A stretch of DNA of 64,000 nucleotides from Allodiplogaster sudhausi (lineage: Eukaryota > Nematoda > Chromadorea > Rhabditida > Diplogasteridae): positions 612,501 to 676,500 of the forward strand of contig CALZFC010000062.1 of NCBI GenBank assembly GCA_945643635.1. The letters are read 5' to 3'. A program made the position numbers and the translations under genes. Shown one piece after another: positions 24,313 to 37,900 of this stretch (position 1 is its first letter; each line of letters begins with the position of its first letter). Below the pieces are notes generated by a model. The model searched no databases and had not been told where the DNA came from. It saw only the letters and a program-made list of their open reading frames with translations.

Positions 24313-27300
24313 GTGAAAAACAAAACATATCTGTGTATTATCCATGTTGTATAAATGTAGGCGTTCTCTTCCCTTCTGCCCGGGGTCGCTTCGGAGCGTC
24401 GAATAGTCTGTTGCTTGAACTGCAGCAAGAGCTTGGACTCGCTTGCGGAGCCGATGCAGCGCCGCCTCTTTTCCGGGTTATTGATTATTTGACAGGTCTT
24501 TGATCGTGGTAATTCAAATTATTAATTTTTTCCCCTCAAACATCTTTAAAAAAAGAAATGTTTTCTGACGGTAAAATGGTTATTTTCATATGACCTCTGA
24601 AGGATTCATTTGTTGCCCGTAACTAATGAACTTGAACTTTCGTCATCGATCTTTTCGACTAAAACGAATTGATCCATTTTAGAAAGCCAAATTATTCCCC
24701 GGAAAGCTTCTTTAAGGAAATAGAATGATGCGCTTGAAGAGCATGATTGAGTACTTGCAGTCGACGAGTGCGAAAGAACGGAGAGGAGGAGCGGGCGGAG
24801 GGGGCGCGAGCGGAATGCCAGGGGCCTCCTCAGCCGGCGCTGCCATGGAACGGGTAATTGCCGGCTCACTCGAGGGCCCCCGAGGGGCACGGCCAGCGCC
24901 CTCATTGGGCCCGCACTAGACTCCACTTCTCTCGACTGGAAAAGGAGGATTACGGTAGGAACAGAGACGAGAGCTACACTCGTGCCAGAGAGCGCGGGCA
25001 TCACGTCACTCATGTCATCGGGGATGCTGTCGACATCGGCTGGGAGTCACTCGGGAATTGGGAGGGCAGGTAGGAGAGGAGGGAGGAGTGGAGAGATAGA
25101 GGTAGAGAGAGAGAAGAGCGAAAGAGGGAAAGAAGGGAGAAAGAATGAGAAGAGAGAGAGAAAGGAAAAGAACGATTAAAATGGAGTGAGGAATAGGGAA
25201 GGGAGGAGATCGATGGATCACGAGAAGATAGCTGGTGAATGCCGTTAAGTAGAATATATGGAATGATAAATCTTCTCTATCCTCTCTCCCTGACCAGCTG
25301 GCGCCCGTCCTCGCACTCCACACGCGTCTACGCTGAGCTTCACGGCTGAGACTCCGGCTACCAACGCCCTGAACCCCTTCCATCCCGAGCACTTCTATGT
25401 CAGAGTGTCGGCTAATAGGAGAAGGCAAGTGCTCTTTCTCTTACGCTCTCTCTCTCTCTCTCTCTCTCTCTCGCTTTGTGCATCACTCTGTTTTCTCTAC
25501 CTCGCTCTCGCTTTCCTTCTTTTATTCACCAATTCTACCACCCCTTTTCCTCAACATGACTGTGTTTGTTACCTTCTAATCGGCAAAAAATTATTAGCAG
25601 AATCGGCGTTTCTTCCTTCTTATTTTTTGAAGTCATGAGTGTGAGCGGGCAGTTCGGATGATGATGATGATGTATTCTTCCATTTCAGATGGATTCACGT
25701 TTTTCCAATGGACCAGCACGGGCGAAGCAAGCTCGCCCATCATTATGTCGAGGTCAAAAATTACTTTTTTAATTGGCGAAAACGTCGAGAGAATTTGATT
25801 GAATTAACGAGAGGCACGCCACAAAGCCTTCAAATATTATCGTAATTGAGAACATTAATAAGTGTTTTTACATGAAAAATTGTTATCTTATAGGGCAAGA
25901 GTGTCGTGCACGTTCGAGAAGTGGCTGACGACCTGCCAGAGCAAACAGCCACGCCCACCAGCAGCAACGCTAGTCTGTTCTCTGTTTCTCTGTCTCCCCC
26001 CTCTCTCTCTATCTCTCTCTCTCTCTTTCTTTCTCGCTCTCTCTCAGATGCCGGTGGCTCCCCCTCCCGTCGTGCTGCCTCTCCCCAGATCCACGGCCAA
26101 CCAGGCACCGCGCAGCAGCAGCAGAACCAGAATGTACACACGAGTAGTCCGAGCAACGAGCAGCATGGAAAGGTTAGAATCTCTCTCTTATCTCTCTCTC
26201 TTTTTCTTTTTTCATTCTTTTCCCTTTTGTTTTTTATTTTTTGTAATATATTTAAATGTAATAAAGAGATTTTTGTAATATCTCAGTGAAAGAAAGAATG
26301 TTCATTATTGGATAGAAATAGCTGGGGGGGGGGGGATCCACTGTGAGGTTGAGTTGGAAGGTGCTCTTTTGAGGTGATCGGCTTTGGCCTCGGCAAGGAG
26401 GACAAGAAGCGCATCATGGTGTGGGCGTGGGGTCGACCGGAGAGGAGAAGTGGAATCCCGCCATTGAGGTTCAATACTTCAAGAAGGAAAAGTCACTCTC
26501 CGAATCTTGTCAAAGTGGCGGGTCTGATTTGAAGCAGACTTTGTTGATTTCATTAAAATATAAATCAGAATGATCGTGGAGCAGATTTCAGGAAATGAAG
26601 AGAACGTGGTGGGACTTTTTGACCTGAGTGTTGATAATGGTCAATGTAGTTTTTGAATAGTGAAAAAAAGAATACGAGGCTTTTAAATGTAAACTGACAA
26701 ATTTTCGTTGCACAATCGTCATTTTGTTTTTGCGTTCTCTTGTCGATATTTTGGAAAGAGTGGTTCCCTGTCTGTTAATCTATTTCTATTATTCTTACTG
26801 CATCTCCTACCATTTCTCTTTTAGTCATTGATAATAATAAGCAGTTTTTATTCCCAAATGAGTTGGTTAGATATTAGATCAATCAATGTCGTATAGATTG
26901 GAATGGATTGGAAGTCTCTGGTGCGCTCGGCTCTTCTTCCGATAACAACGGACTTCTTCCCGGACGGGAAGACACTGAAGGACGAGTACATGGTCATGGT
27001 GAGTATGGAGAAAAGGGTACGGTAGATGAAGAGAAAACGAGTGCTTGACGAGTGCTTTGCTGTTCAGGAACATCAAATATCGATAGAAAACGACCTTATC
27101 GAGGAGATGCGAATGATTGAAGCGTCTGAAAGAGCTAAGGGGTTCGTGCTCTACTCATTCTTTCTCTTTCTCACTATTTCTCTCCCCATCTTTCTCTCTG
27201 ACTCTTTCTCACTTGGTCTCTCCCTCCATATCTTGCAAAGTTTATTTTCTGAATGATGGATCTGATTTTAGCGCGATGTGTCAAAGATAGACATCTGCAA

Positions 27301-29038
27301 AGTGCTGTACGGCCAGATGATCTGCCAGAGACTGCAGAGAGGCTTCCAGATTGTGCTGCTGCCAAGGATCTCATCCAGGTCAGCTTATATGTCCAACAAA
27401 TATATATTTTCTTTTCTCTGATTCCTCTCGGAGCCGAAGCTGGTTCAGATTCTGGCGAAAATTCCCTGAATTACACTAAAAGTAGATTTAAATAAAAATT
27501 TCTCGGAGAATGGGTGCAATAAAATGATGAGAGCGATGAATTGATAATGCAGGCATCAATCCGCAAGGCGGGCGGAGCAACGAGATGGGCGCAGTCTGAT
27601 GTTCAGGAAGAGTCGACTCTTTCCTTCTCTTCCATCTACCACCGACTCATCCTCTCTCACTCCGACATCATTGTCACTGTGTTTATGCCCAAGGTTTTTT
27701 TTCTGTTTCCTTATATATTTATGTCTTTCTCGTTACCAGATATTTTATTCAATTAATTGAATGAGTTATTTAAAATAGGTTTTTTGTTAGGGAGATATTG
27801 CGAGAAAAGCACCCGAAACACCGTACTCGTACTACTTCCAAGTACCAGATACAGTGCACTATGAGAAGAGTTCGACAACGTCAGTGTTTACTTTTATTCT
27901 ATAAATATTTAGGATATTCTTTTTGTATGCATTAGCTTAATTCTTACATTTCAGCTTCAAGCAGCACCACATGGAGAAGCTGAACTGGAGCTTTCTCGAC
28001 ATCCATCTCAAGTATCGCGTGAGTCCCGTGCTCTTCAAGGATGAAATGAAATGCTATTCGTGCAGGTCACCCATTTATTTCACGAATTCTAGACTTATTT
28101 TATTTCACCATTTCTCTCTCTCTATCTCTCTCCTCTATCTCTCTTTCTCTCTCTGTCTCTCTCTTTCTGTCTCTGCTCTCTCTGCCACTCTTTCACCAGA
28201 CCCCTTTCATGCATTCACAGAGTCCTCTTGCTTCCAAGTCGTGCAGCTCCCTCGTTTCCCATTCCTCCTCCAAGTCTGAAACAGCGTCCATCCACATCGA
28301 GTCCTCAAGTGTCTCCGCCAGTCATTACTGGTATCGTTCTTTACTTCTAGGCTTTTGTTCCTACTTTTGCTTTTCTGTGTGATTAAGCGAGGCCGTCGTC
28401 TGTATGAAGATTATTTAGATTTTTTTTTATAATTTTCTTTTTGAAACTTATAATAAATTGAAGGCTTTGTTTAAGAAGGCAGCAGCTCGGTGGAAGAGGC
28501 AACGACTGCGCCGCTTTCCGTCCCGTGCACATCCTCCACGAACGCCAAGCAGAAGAGAAGTCTCTCGTCCCTCTCCTCCTTCGGATCCATTCATGGGTTA
28601 ACATTCTCATTATTATTTTTAAACTACTTGCTTGGTTTATTGTTAATTCTTATTGTGTTGATTACTGTGTCTCAGGTATTAGATTTAGCTAGTACGGCAT
28701 AACTTGAATGCCGTTTAGAAAAGATGGCGGACCAAGTTCGCCGCATGCGCATGGAGTGGAGGGAGAGAAGAGAAAGACCGAAGAAGAGGACGAGGAGGAG
28801 ACGGAACCGATTCTTGGTCAGTTCATCCCAAGATACCGGCAGGATTGGCTGGCAAGGTGGTTTGTGGAATGCATGTTAGGGGGAAAAAACTTTGTCGAAA
28901 TTCACTGTCGCACAATTAGCGTGGTTTAGTGCTCCCTGGATATCAAAGATCAGAATGCGTCTGGGAAAGGTTACGAGGATAATTAAAGCAACACGAAACT
29001 CTACTTTATTTTTTTTTAATTTTCCTGAATATTGTTTT

Positions 29039-29086
<48 letters not shown>

Positions 29087-30865
29087 GTCAGGCCAAAGAG
29101 TACGGCTCGTTTAAGGTTCACTCGCGCCGACCGCAGAACTGACTGAAGGGATGGCTCGCGTTCTCATGGGAATCCACCGACTGCAGTTCGTGGATAAGGA
29201 GAAGAAGGACAAGGAGAAAGAAGACAAAGCAGATCATCTCTTCCTATCGCTTCACTCTGAAGATCCGGTCAGGACCTATGAGAAGGTTGGATCTTTGGGG
29301 GAGCAGCCCTTTCCCCCTCAGCTGTGATATCTGCGATGAGACATTACATCATAATATTCACTCCACAATAACGGATTTGTATCTGTTTGAATAGTGAACG
29401 CGAACTCATTTCTTTTCGTTGTCTTCACTCGACTATGAGAACAGAATCGGAATTATTTACATGGTCAAAAATAATAATTAGCGAAAAAAGTGAGTAGACA
29501 GTTTGAAATTTGACGCAAAACAGGAAGGAGAAATGTTATTTGGTATCTCCTTTAAGAATAAAAGCATCTTTGAGATTGCTGATGTGTTTGCCAAATCGAA
29601 GTTCATGCTCGCGAGCGTGTCCGGAAGCCCAGTCAAGATTCCGCAGGGGGCAGTGTTCCTCTCCTGTGATTTTATCACCTGGTTGCAGGTTTTTAACATT
29701 AACTTTGTAAACTTTACAAACCATATTTTCTTGGAAAGTTATATTTAAAAATCAATGTCTGAAATTCCTGAACGAATTAGTTTGCTTCTTTTCCTACTTG
29801 CATTGATTAGCTTCTCTAAATGTCCTAATAAGTGTTGCAGAGAAACGTGATCGAGCTGACCAGGATGGAGCAAGCACTCGAGTTTGCGAATCAGCTCGTG
29901 GAAGCTGACATCATCCGAGTTGTCTGCCCGCGTAAGTGCTATTTTCTACTTGTCTATTTTTAATTCGCATCTCTTTTTCTTGTTCTCACATAATTTAGAT
30001 AAACCTTCAATTACTGAATAGCATGATAATTGAATGCGAAATAATAATTTTAAAAAAAATTAAAGACTATAGAATGGAAGATCATCTTCTCTGACCCCTC
30101 TCTCTCTCTCTCCCACTCATATCCCGCTACTAAGTTGACGTTCGGCCAATAGCATCCTTGTGCTCATCCCACAATCTGCCTGAGACAGCGATAAATTGTT
30201 AAAGGAAGTAATATTTCAAAACGGAAGATGAAATACAATGAGAGATTAATTGAAAAGTGTTTTGAAGCGGACGAAGACGACGAGTTGGAATCTTGCCGCA
30301 GCTCGGAATCGCAGGGACAGCCTCTCCAGTTCGCATTCCAGTACGCGTACTTCCCGGCCAAGGTCGCGGCCACCGACCAGCTTCCCAAGTAAGCTTGTTA
30401 TTTCAATTTTTATTTATTTTTGTTTTTCATGTTTGTCATGAATAAAAAGCAAGATATGCTTTTCTAGCAGATCTCCGATTAACTTAAAATGAAAGCATCG
30501 GGCTTCAGACAGTTCGAGGCTAACTGTAGTGTTTGTGAAGAATAATTTATATAAACATATTTGCTTTCTCCACCTCCCTATCTCTCTCTCTCTCTCTCTC
30601 TCTCTCCCAGTCTTAATGAAGAGCGATTTTGAGATACTTCCGCGTAGACTTTGTTGCGAATGGCTGCTCGGCGCCAGGCGAGGAGAGCAGAGATTGCAGC
30701 TACAGGAGACACGCAGTTGAGATGGAGCTGAGGGAGAGAGACGCAGAGGCACCACTCGGGGAGTGTGCAAGGGTTAGTGAGACAGAAAGAGGAGAGAGAG
30801 AGGAGACTGAGAGAGAGCATAGTGAAGGGAGAGTGACATAGAGCGATATGAGAATGAGAGAGGGT

Positions 30866-30901
<36 letters not shown>

Positions 30902-31789
30902 GCTGGGAGAGATTTTGAGTGAACCAGATAGCTTCACTTTCAGCTTGTATATGAGCGCTCGTACTTCCCGGGCAAGGCATTCGAAGTCATTCTGAAGTGG
31001 TCGATGGCCTCAGGACCATGTGTTGCTGAGAATGTAAGTAATCTTTTCGATTTATATATAAGTTAACTGCACTATTTGTTCGTATGGTCTTATTTAAAAA
31101 AAATGTCGAAAATAAGAATATAAATTCTGAATGTAAAGAAGGACTAAGCATTCTGTTTGACAGCTTCAAGCCTGGCGTCGGCGCGCGGATTCGAACGGCT
31201 TTCTGATGTTCCCCGTCCCTGAAGATGTCTTCGCCCTGCCACACGATGTCCTCTCCAATCCACTCCGCTGCCCAATTCCGATCTATCTGGCAGAAGGAGC
31301 TATTCCGAGGCAATTGGTCAGTGGTTACTGTACAGAATTAGCAGTGATAATTATCGGATAGAATGATCATTGTGATTATGAAACGTGGCATGGAAGAATT
31401 ATGCATTATTTTTAGTCCGAATCTTTTTTGGAGTCGGTTGAAATAAAGGCTCATTCCTGAGAGAATTTATAGTGGAGCTAAGACGGAATCTAAAGTAGTA
31501 CTGTATGATAACGATTCCTAGATGGAGAGAGCCATGCGAAGGATGCTTGAAGAAAGCGGATTCCTACTCATGGACTGTCCGCATCACTCGAGGAGGAGGG
31601 GATGCTCGGCTGCTGCGAATACGGTAAATGAGAGAGGGAGAGAGAGAGCGAGAGAAAGAGGGGAATTGATGAGAGAGAGAGTGCGTGGTGAGAGAGGGAG
31701 AGAAAGAGAGGATTTGATGAGAGAGAGCTTGGTGAGAGAGGCAGATAAAGAGAGGAATGAATGAGAGAGAGAGGGCGACTGAGAGTGAT

Positions 31790-31837
<48 letters not shown>

Positions 31838-32613
31838 AAGTGAGATAGTGGGAAAGTGAAAACGCCGCGATGAAAAAAAAAGTTGTTAATTTGACTTGTC
31901 AGAAGAGCGTGAATATATTTATGGCTAAGGTAGGAATAGTGATTGTAGGAGAGATGGGTAGCTGATAAGTGAAGTTCGATTTCAGAGCCTGCCCCTGGGT
32001 GGCTCGGAGGCATACGCTCATTGGACTGGGGGGATGTTTGTTGCTCTCGCTACTCCGAGGCAGGCGAGTGTTGAAGTCTACTCAAATAGGGACTCATTCA
32101 ATGATATACTGTAAAATACTCCATTAATATATGAGGGCCCTTTCTGCCTCAACCAACTCTTCACTCCCCAGGAGCCCGGGTCGGACAAGCCTCCCTTCTT
32201 CTACTGGAGCTGGAATCACATGCTGAGCCATCGATACAGGAGCAGCTAGTAACTTATTCAGATTTGTTCAATTATTTTATGTGTGGGAAGTAATAATTTA
32301 AAAATATATTTTTTAATCGTTATGTAAATTTTTAATCTTAAAATTTTTTGTGCGTACAACTGTTTGTATCAGAAGAATTTAACTCTTGAATGCATAGCTG
32401 CCCGACAGAGATATTGTTTCGGCGAAATAGAGGGAGGGAGAGAGAGAGAGAGATGAAAATAGAAGAGAATGTAATTGAGACACTATGGCTAACAAAGTAA
32501 GAGTTTTTTTTTTCAGTTGCACCGAGCGAAGACAGGACTTAGCGCTCTCCAAGCTACGCGACTGGTGTGCTGATAGAGAGAAACTAAAGGAGCTGGCGGA
32601 ATCTCTGTTGTAG
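19857..32613 (+). CDS. DEPDC5: GATOR1 complex subunit DEPDC5 (Iml1 family)
   Basis: Scaffold of the GATOR1 GTPase-activating complex that restrains TORC1 at the lysosome when amino acids are low. Firm exons include 19857-19938, 20210-20322, 20463-20573, 20953-21048, 21240-21341, 21423-21548, 21700-21780, 22122-22286, 22458-22520, 22652-22744, 23045-23155, 23455-23556, 23707-23829 and 24080-24148. Conserved signatures in order: DMW and [11 protein letters not shown], the [11 protein letters not shown] and IPHWMNYS blocks, NRRRW-IHVFP (about 25424/25689), [17 protein letters not shown], a DEP domain (about 29520-29935), and C-terminal [17 protein letters not shown]. The true end is probably the exon 32517-32613: donor GTAACT at 32249 splices out an apparent TAG at 32247 and gives a Lys/Glu-rich tail like that of human DEPDC5. 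GC donors follow 25424 and 32063. Exons between 26160 and 26890 and around 28090-28930 are poorly resolved. Confidence 0.93.
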
Positions 32614-32867
32614 AGAGAATGAGTGTTAATTGAAATGAGACCCTAAATGAGCACTGATTCTCTCCACCACTTTCACTCTCCATTATCCCTTGTTCATCTC
32701 GCATATCATTCGTGTGTTATTTAGCAATGGTTAGTGCATAGAAGTAGATTGATTATTGTGTATCTGCTTAAATCATTGATACACGTGCCATGTTGTAATG
32801 TAGTTGACATTGTTTAGTCGACGGGTATATTCTCTTTCCAACTTTGCTATTTTTTCCCTTTTGCTTG

Positions 32868-32990
32868 AATAAATGATATTTTGTGTACGTTTTACATGAC
32901 ATTTCTGGTTATTTCCATCTCCTTTCACTACTTTCCCAGTCGCCGTCACCCGCGGAATTCAACCGGATAGCTTTGCAGTGAAGGACGGAG
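32868..32990 (+). promoter_or_regulatory. DEPDC5 poly(A) signal and GPN3 trans-splice acceptor candidates
   Basis: AATAAA lies at 32868-32873. Strong acceptor motifs end at 32939 (CTTTCCCAG) and 32978 (CTTTGCAG), upstream of the GPN3 ATG at 32991. A cleavage site about 15 bases after the signal would leave some 50-100 bases to the acceptor, the spacing seen between genes of a nematode operon served by SL2-type leaders. No spliced-leader evidence is in the window. Confidence 0.45.
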
Positions 32991-34353
32991 ATGAAGTGCC
33001 TTCAACTCATTATTGGACCCGCCGGGAGTGGCAAGGTTTTTTTTTCTTTATTCGTTTAGTGAACCTTAGAATCTAAGTTATATAATAAGGGAGTGTAAGT
33101 AATATAATATGGCAATTCGGTTGCAGTCCACGTACTGCTCGGTGATGGCCACCCACTTCGCATCCGTCCGCCGCTCAGTCGACATTGTTAACTTGGACCC
33201 TGCGGCCGAGCACTTTTCCTATGAGCCTGCAGTTGGTGAGGATCTATCCATGTAGTATTTCTATCTTTGCTGTCCCTGTTTCTCTCTCTCTCTATTTCTT
33301 TCTCTCTCTTCCCCCCCCTCTCTCTCTATTTCTTTCTCTCTCTTCCCCCCCCCCTCTTTCTCTCTCTCTATTTCTCTCTCTCTCTCTCTCTTCCCCCCCC
33401 CCCTCTCTCTCTATTTCTTTCTCTCTCTTCCCCCCCCCTCTCTATTTCTTTCTCTCTCTTCCCCCCCCTCTCTCTCTATTTCTTTCTCTCTCTTCCCCCC
33501 TCTCTCTATTTCTTTCTCTCTCTTCCCCCTCTCTCTCTCTATTTCTTTCTCTCTCTTCCCCCCTCTCTCTCTCTATTTCTTTCTCTCTCTTCCCCCTCCT
33601 CTCTCTCCCCCCCCCCCTCTCTCTCTATTTCTTTCTCCCTCTTCCCCCCCTCTCTCTCTATTTCTTTCTCTCTCTTCCCCCCCCCCTCTCTCTCTCTCTA
33701 TTTCTCTCTCTCTCTCTCTCTCCCCCCCCCTCTCTCTCTATTTCTTTCTCTCTCTTCCCCCCCCCCCTCTCTATTTCTTTCTCTCTCTTCCCCCCCCTCT
33801 CTCTCTATTTCTTTCTCTCTCTTCCCCCCTCTCTCTCTATTTCTTTCTCTCTCTTCCCCCCTCTCTCTCTCTATTTCTTTCTCTCTCTTCCCCCCTCTCT
33901 CTCTCTATTTCTTTCTCTCTCTTCCCCCTCCTCTCTCTCCCCCCCCTCTCTCTCTATTTCTTTCTCCCTCTTCCTCCCTTCTCTCTCTATTTCTTTCTCT
34001 CTCTTCCCCTCCTCTCTCTCTCTATTTCTTTCTCTCTCTTCCCCCCTCTCTCTATTTCTTTCTCTCTCTTCCCCCCCTTTCTCTCTCTATTTCTCTCTCT
34101 CTCTCTCTTCCCCCCCCTCTCTCTATTTCTTTCTCTCTCTTCCCCCCCTCTCTCTTTCTCTCCTTCCCCCCCCCTCTCTCTATTTCTTTCTCTCTCTTCC
34201 CCCTCTCTCTCTATTTCTTTCTCTCTCTTCCCCCCTCTCTCTCTCTATTTCTTTCTCTCTCTTCCCCCCCTCTCTCTCTATTTCTTTCTCTCTCTTCCCC
34301 CCTCCTCTCTCTATCTCTCTTCTCTCTCTCTTCCCCCCCTCTCTCTCTTTCTT

Positions 34354-34385
<32 letters not shown>

Positions 34386-34947
34386 CTCCCCCTCTCTCTC
34401 TCTTTCTTTCTCTCTCTTCCCCCTCTCCCCCTCTCTCTCTCTCTTCTCTCTCTCTCCCCCCCCTCTCTCTATTTCTTTCTCTCTCTTCCCCCCTCTCTCT
34501 CTCTTTCTTTCTTTCTCTCTCTTCCCCCCTCTCTCTCTCTATTTCTTTCTCTCTCTTCCCCCCCTCTCTCTCTATTTCTTTCTCTCTCTTCCCCCTCTCT
34601 CTCTCTCTTCTTTCTCTCTCTCTCTCTCTCTCTTCCCCCCTCTCTCTCTCTCTATTTCTTTCTCTCTCTCTCCCCCCCCTCTCTCTCTATTTCTTTCTCT
34701 CTCTTCCCCCCCTCTCTCTCTATTTCTTTCTCTCTCTTCCCCCCCTCTCTCTCTATTTCTTTCTCTCTCTTCCCCCCTCTCTCTCTCTATTTCTTTCTCT
34801 CTCTTCCCCCCTCTCTCTCTCTATTTCTTTCTCTCTCTTCCCCCTCCTCTCTCTCTCCCCCCCTCTCTCTCTATTTCTTTCTCTCCTCTTCCCCCCCTCT
34901 CTCTCTATTTCTTTCTCTCTCTTCCCCCCCCTCTTTCTCTCTCTCTC

Positions 34948-34989
<42 letters not shown>

Positions 34990-37900
34990 CCCCCCCCTCT
35001 CTCTCTATTTCTTTCTCTCTCTTCCCCCCCCCTCTCTATTTCTTTCTCTCTCTTCCCCCCCCTCTCTCTCTATTTCTTTCTCTCTCTTCCCCCCTCTCTC
35101 TCTATTTCTTTCTCTCTCTTCCCCCTCTCTCTCTCTATTTCTTTCTCTCTCTTCCCCCCTCTCTCTCTCTATTTCTTTCTCTCTCTTCCCCCTCCTCTCC
35201 CTCCCCCCCCTCTCTCTCTATTTCTTTCTCCCTCTTCCTCCCTTCTCTCTCTATTTCTTTCTCTCTCTTCCCTTCCTCTCTCTCTCTATTTCTTTCTCTC
35301 TCTTCCCCCCCCCTCTCTATTTCTTTCTCTCTCTTCCCCCCCCTCTCTCTCTATTTCTTTCTCTCTCTTCCCCCCTCTCTCTCTATTTCTTTCTCTCTCT
35401 TCCCCCCTCTCTCTCTCTATTTCTTTCTCTCTCTTCCCCCCTCTCTCTCTCTATTTCTTTCTCTCTCTTCCCCCTCCTCTCTCTTCCCCCCCCCCTCTCT
35501 CTCTATTTCTTTCTCCCTCTTCCTCCCTTCTCTCTCTATTTCTTTCTCTCTCTTCCCTTCCTCTCTCTCTCTATTTCTTTCTCTCTCTTCCCCCCCCTCT
35601 CTCTATTTCTTTCTCTCTCTTCCCCCCCTTTCTCTCTCTCTATTTCTCTCTCTCTCTCTCTTCCCCCCCCTCTCTCTCTATTTCTTTCTCTCTCTTCCCC
35701 CCCCCCCCTCTCTATTTCTTTCTCTCTCTTCCCCCCCCTCTCTCTCTATTTCTTTCTCTCTCTTCCCCCCTCTCTCTCTATTTCTTTCTCTCTCTTCCCC
35801 CCTCTCTCTCTCTATTTCTTTCTCTCTCTTCCCCCCTCTCTCTCTCTATTTCTTTCTCTCTCTTCCCCCTCCTCTCTCTTCCCCCCCCCCTCTCTCTCTA
35901 TTTCTTTCTCCCTCTTCCTCCCTTCTCTCTCTATTTCTTTCTCTCTCTTCCCTTCCTCTCTCTCTCTATTTCTTTCTCTCTCTTCCCCCCCCTCTCTCTA
36001 TTTCTTTCTCTCTCTTCCCCCCTTTCTCTCTCTCTATTTCTCTCTCTCTCTCTCTTCCCCCCCTCTCTCTCTATTTCTTTCTCTCTCTTCCGTCCCCCCC
36101 TCTCTATTTCTTTCTCTCTCTTCCCCCCCCCTCTCTCTATTTCTTTCTCTCTCTTCCCCCCTCTCTCTCTATTTCTTTCTCTCTCTTCCCCCCCTCTCTC
36201 TCTCTATTTCTTTCTCTCTCTTCCCCCCCTTTCTCTCTCTCTCTATTTCTTTCTCTCTCTTCCCCCCTCTCTCTTTCTCTATTTCTTTCTCTCTCTTTCC
36301 CCCCTTCTCTCTCTCTCTATTTCTTTCTCTCTCTTCCCTCCCTCTCTCTCTCTATTTCTTTCTCTCTCTTCCTCCCCCCCTCTCTCTCTATTTCTTTCTC
36401 TCTCTTCCCCCTCCTCTCTCTCTATTTCTTTCTCTCTCTTCCCCCCTCTCTCTCTCTATTTCTTTCTCTCTCTTCCCCCCCCCCTCTCTCTCTCTCTCTA
36501 TTTCTTTCTCTCTCTTCCCCCCTCTCTCTTTCTCTATTTCTTTCTCTCTCTTTCCCCCCTTCTCTCTCTCTCTATTTCTTTCTCTCTCTTCCCTCCCTCT
36601 CTCTCTATTTCTTTCTCTCTCTCTCTATTTCTTTCTCTCTTTCCCCCCCTCTCTCTCTTTCACTATTTCTTTCTCTCTCTTCCCACCCCCTCTCTCTCTC
36701 TCTATTTCTTTCTCTCTCTTCCCCCTCTCTTTCTCTCTATTTCTTTCTCTCTCTTCCCCCCCCCTCTCTCTCTCTATTTCTTTCTCTCTCTTCCCCCCCC
36801 TCTCTCTCTATTTCTGTCTCTCTCTTCCCCCCCCTCTCTCTCTATTTCTTTCTCTCTCTTTCACCCCTCTCTCTCTCTCTATTTCTTTCTCTCTCTTCCC
36901 CCCCTCTCTCTCTCTATTTCTTTCTCTCTCCTCCCCCCCCCTCTCTCTCTCTCTATTTCTTTCTCTCTCTTCCACCCCCCCTCTCTCTCTATTTCTTTCT
37001 CTCTCTTTCCCCCCTCTCTTTCTCTCTATTTCTTTCTCTCTCTTCCCCCCCTCTCTCTCCATTTCTTTCTCTCTCTTCCCCCCTCTCTCTCTCTATTTCT
37101 TTCTCTCTCTTCCCCCCCCCCCTCTCTATTTCTTTCTCTCTCTTTCCCCCCCTCTCTCTCTATTTCTTTCTCTCTCTTCCCCCCCTCTCTCTCTCTCTCT
37201 TCCCCCCTCTCTCTCTCTATTTCTTTCTCTCTCTTCTCCCCCCTCTCTCTCTCTATTTCTTTCTCTCTCTTCCCCCCCTCTCTCTCTCTCTATTTCTTTC
37301 TCTCTCTTCCCCCCCCCTCTCTCTATTTCTTTCTCTCTCCTCCCCCCCTCTCGCTCTCTCTATTTCTTTCTCTCTCTTCCCCCCCCTTCTCTCTCTCTTT
37401 CCCCCCTCTCTTTCTCTCTATTTCTTTCTCTCTCTTCCCCCCCCCTCTCTCTCTTTCCCCCCTCTCTTTCTCTCTATTTCTTTCTCTCTCTTCCCCCCGC
37501 TCTCTCTCTATTTCTTTCTCTCTCTTCCCCCCCTCTCTCTCTATTTCTTTCTCTCTCTTCCCCCCCTCTCTCTCTCTATTTCTTTCTCTCTCTTTCCCCC
37601 CCTCTCTTTCTCTCTATTTCTTTCTCTCTCTTCCCCCCCTCTCTCTCTCTCTATTTCTTTCTCTCTCTTCCCCCCCCCTCTCTCTATTTCTTTCTCTCTC
37701 CTCCCCCCCTCTCGCTCTCTCTATTTCTTTCTCTCTCTTCCCCCCCCTTCTCTCTCTCTTTCCCCCCTCTCTTTCTCTCTATTTCTTTCTCTCTCTTCCC
37801 CCCCCCTCTCTCTCTTTCCCCCCTCTCTTTCTCTCTATTTCTTTCTCTCTCTTCCCCCCGCTCTCTCTCTATTTCTTTCTCTCTCTTCCCCCCCTCTCTC

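Noticed and set aside
32247..32249. TAG as the DEPDC5 stop
   Set aside because: It overlaps a good donor, and the downstream exon 32517-32613 is in frame and resembles the conserved tail.
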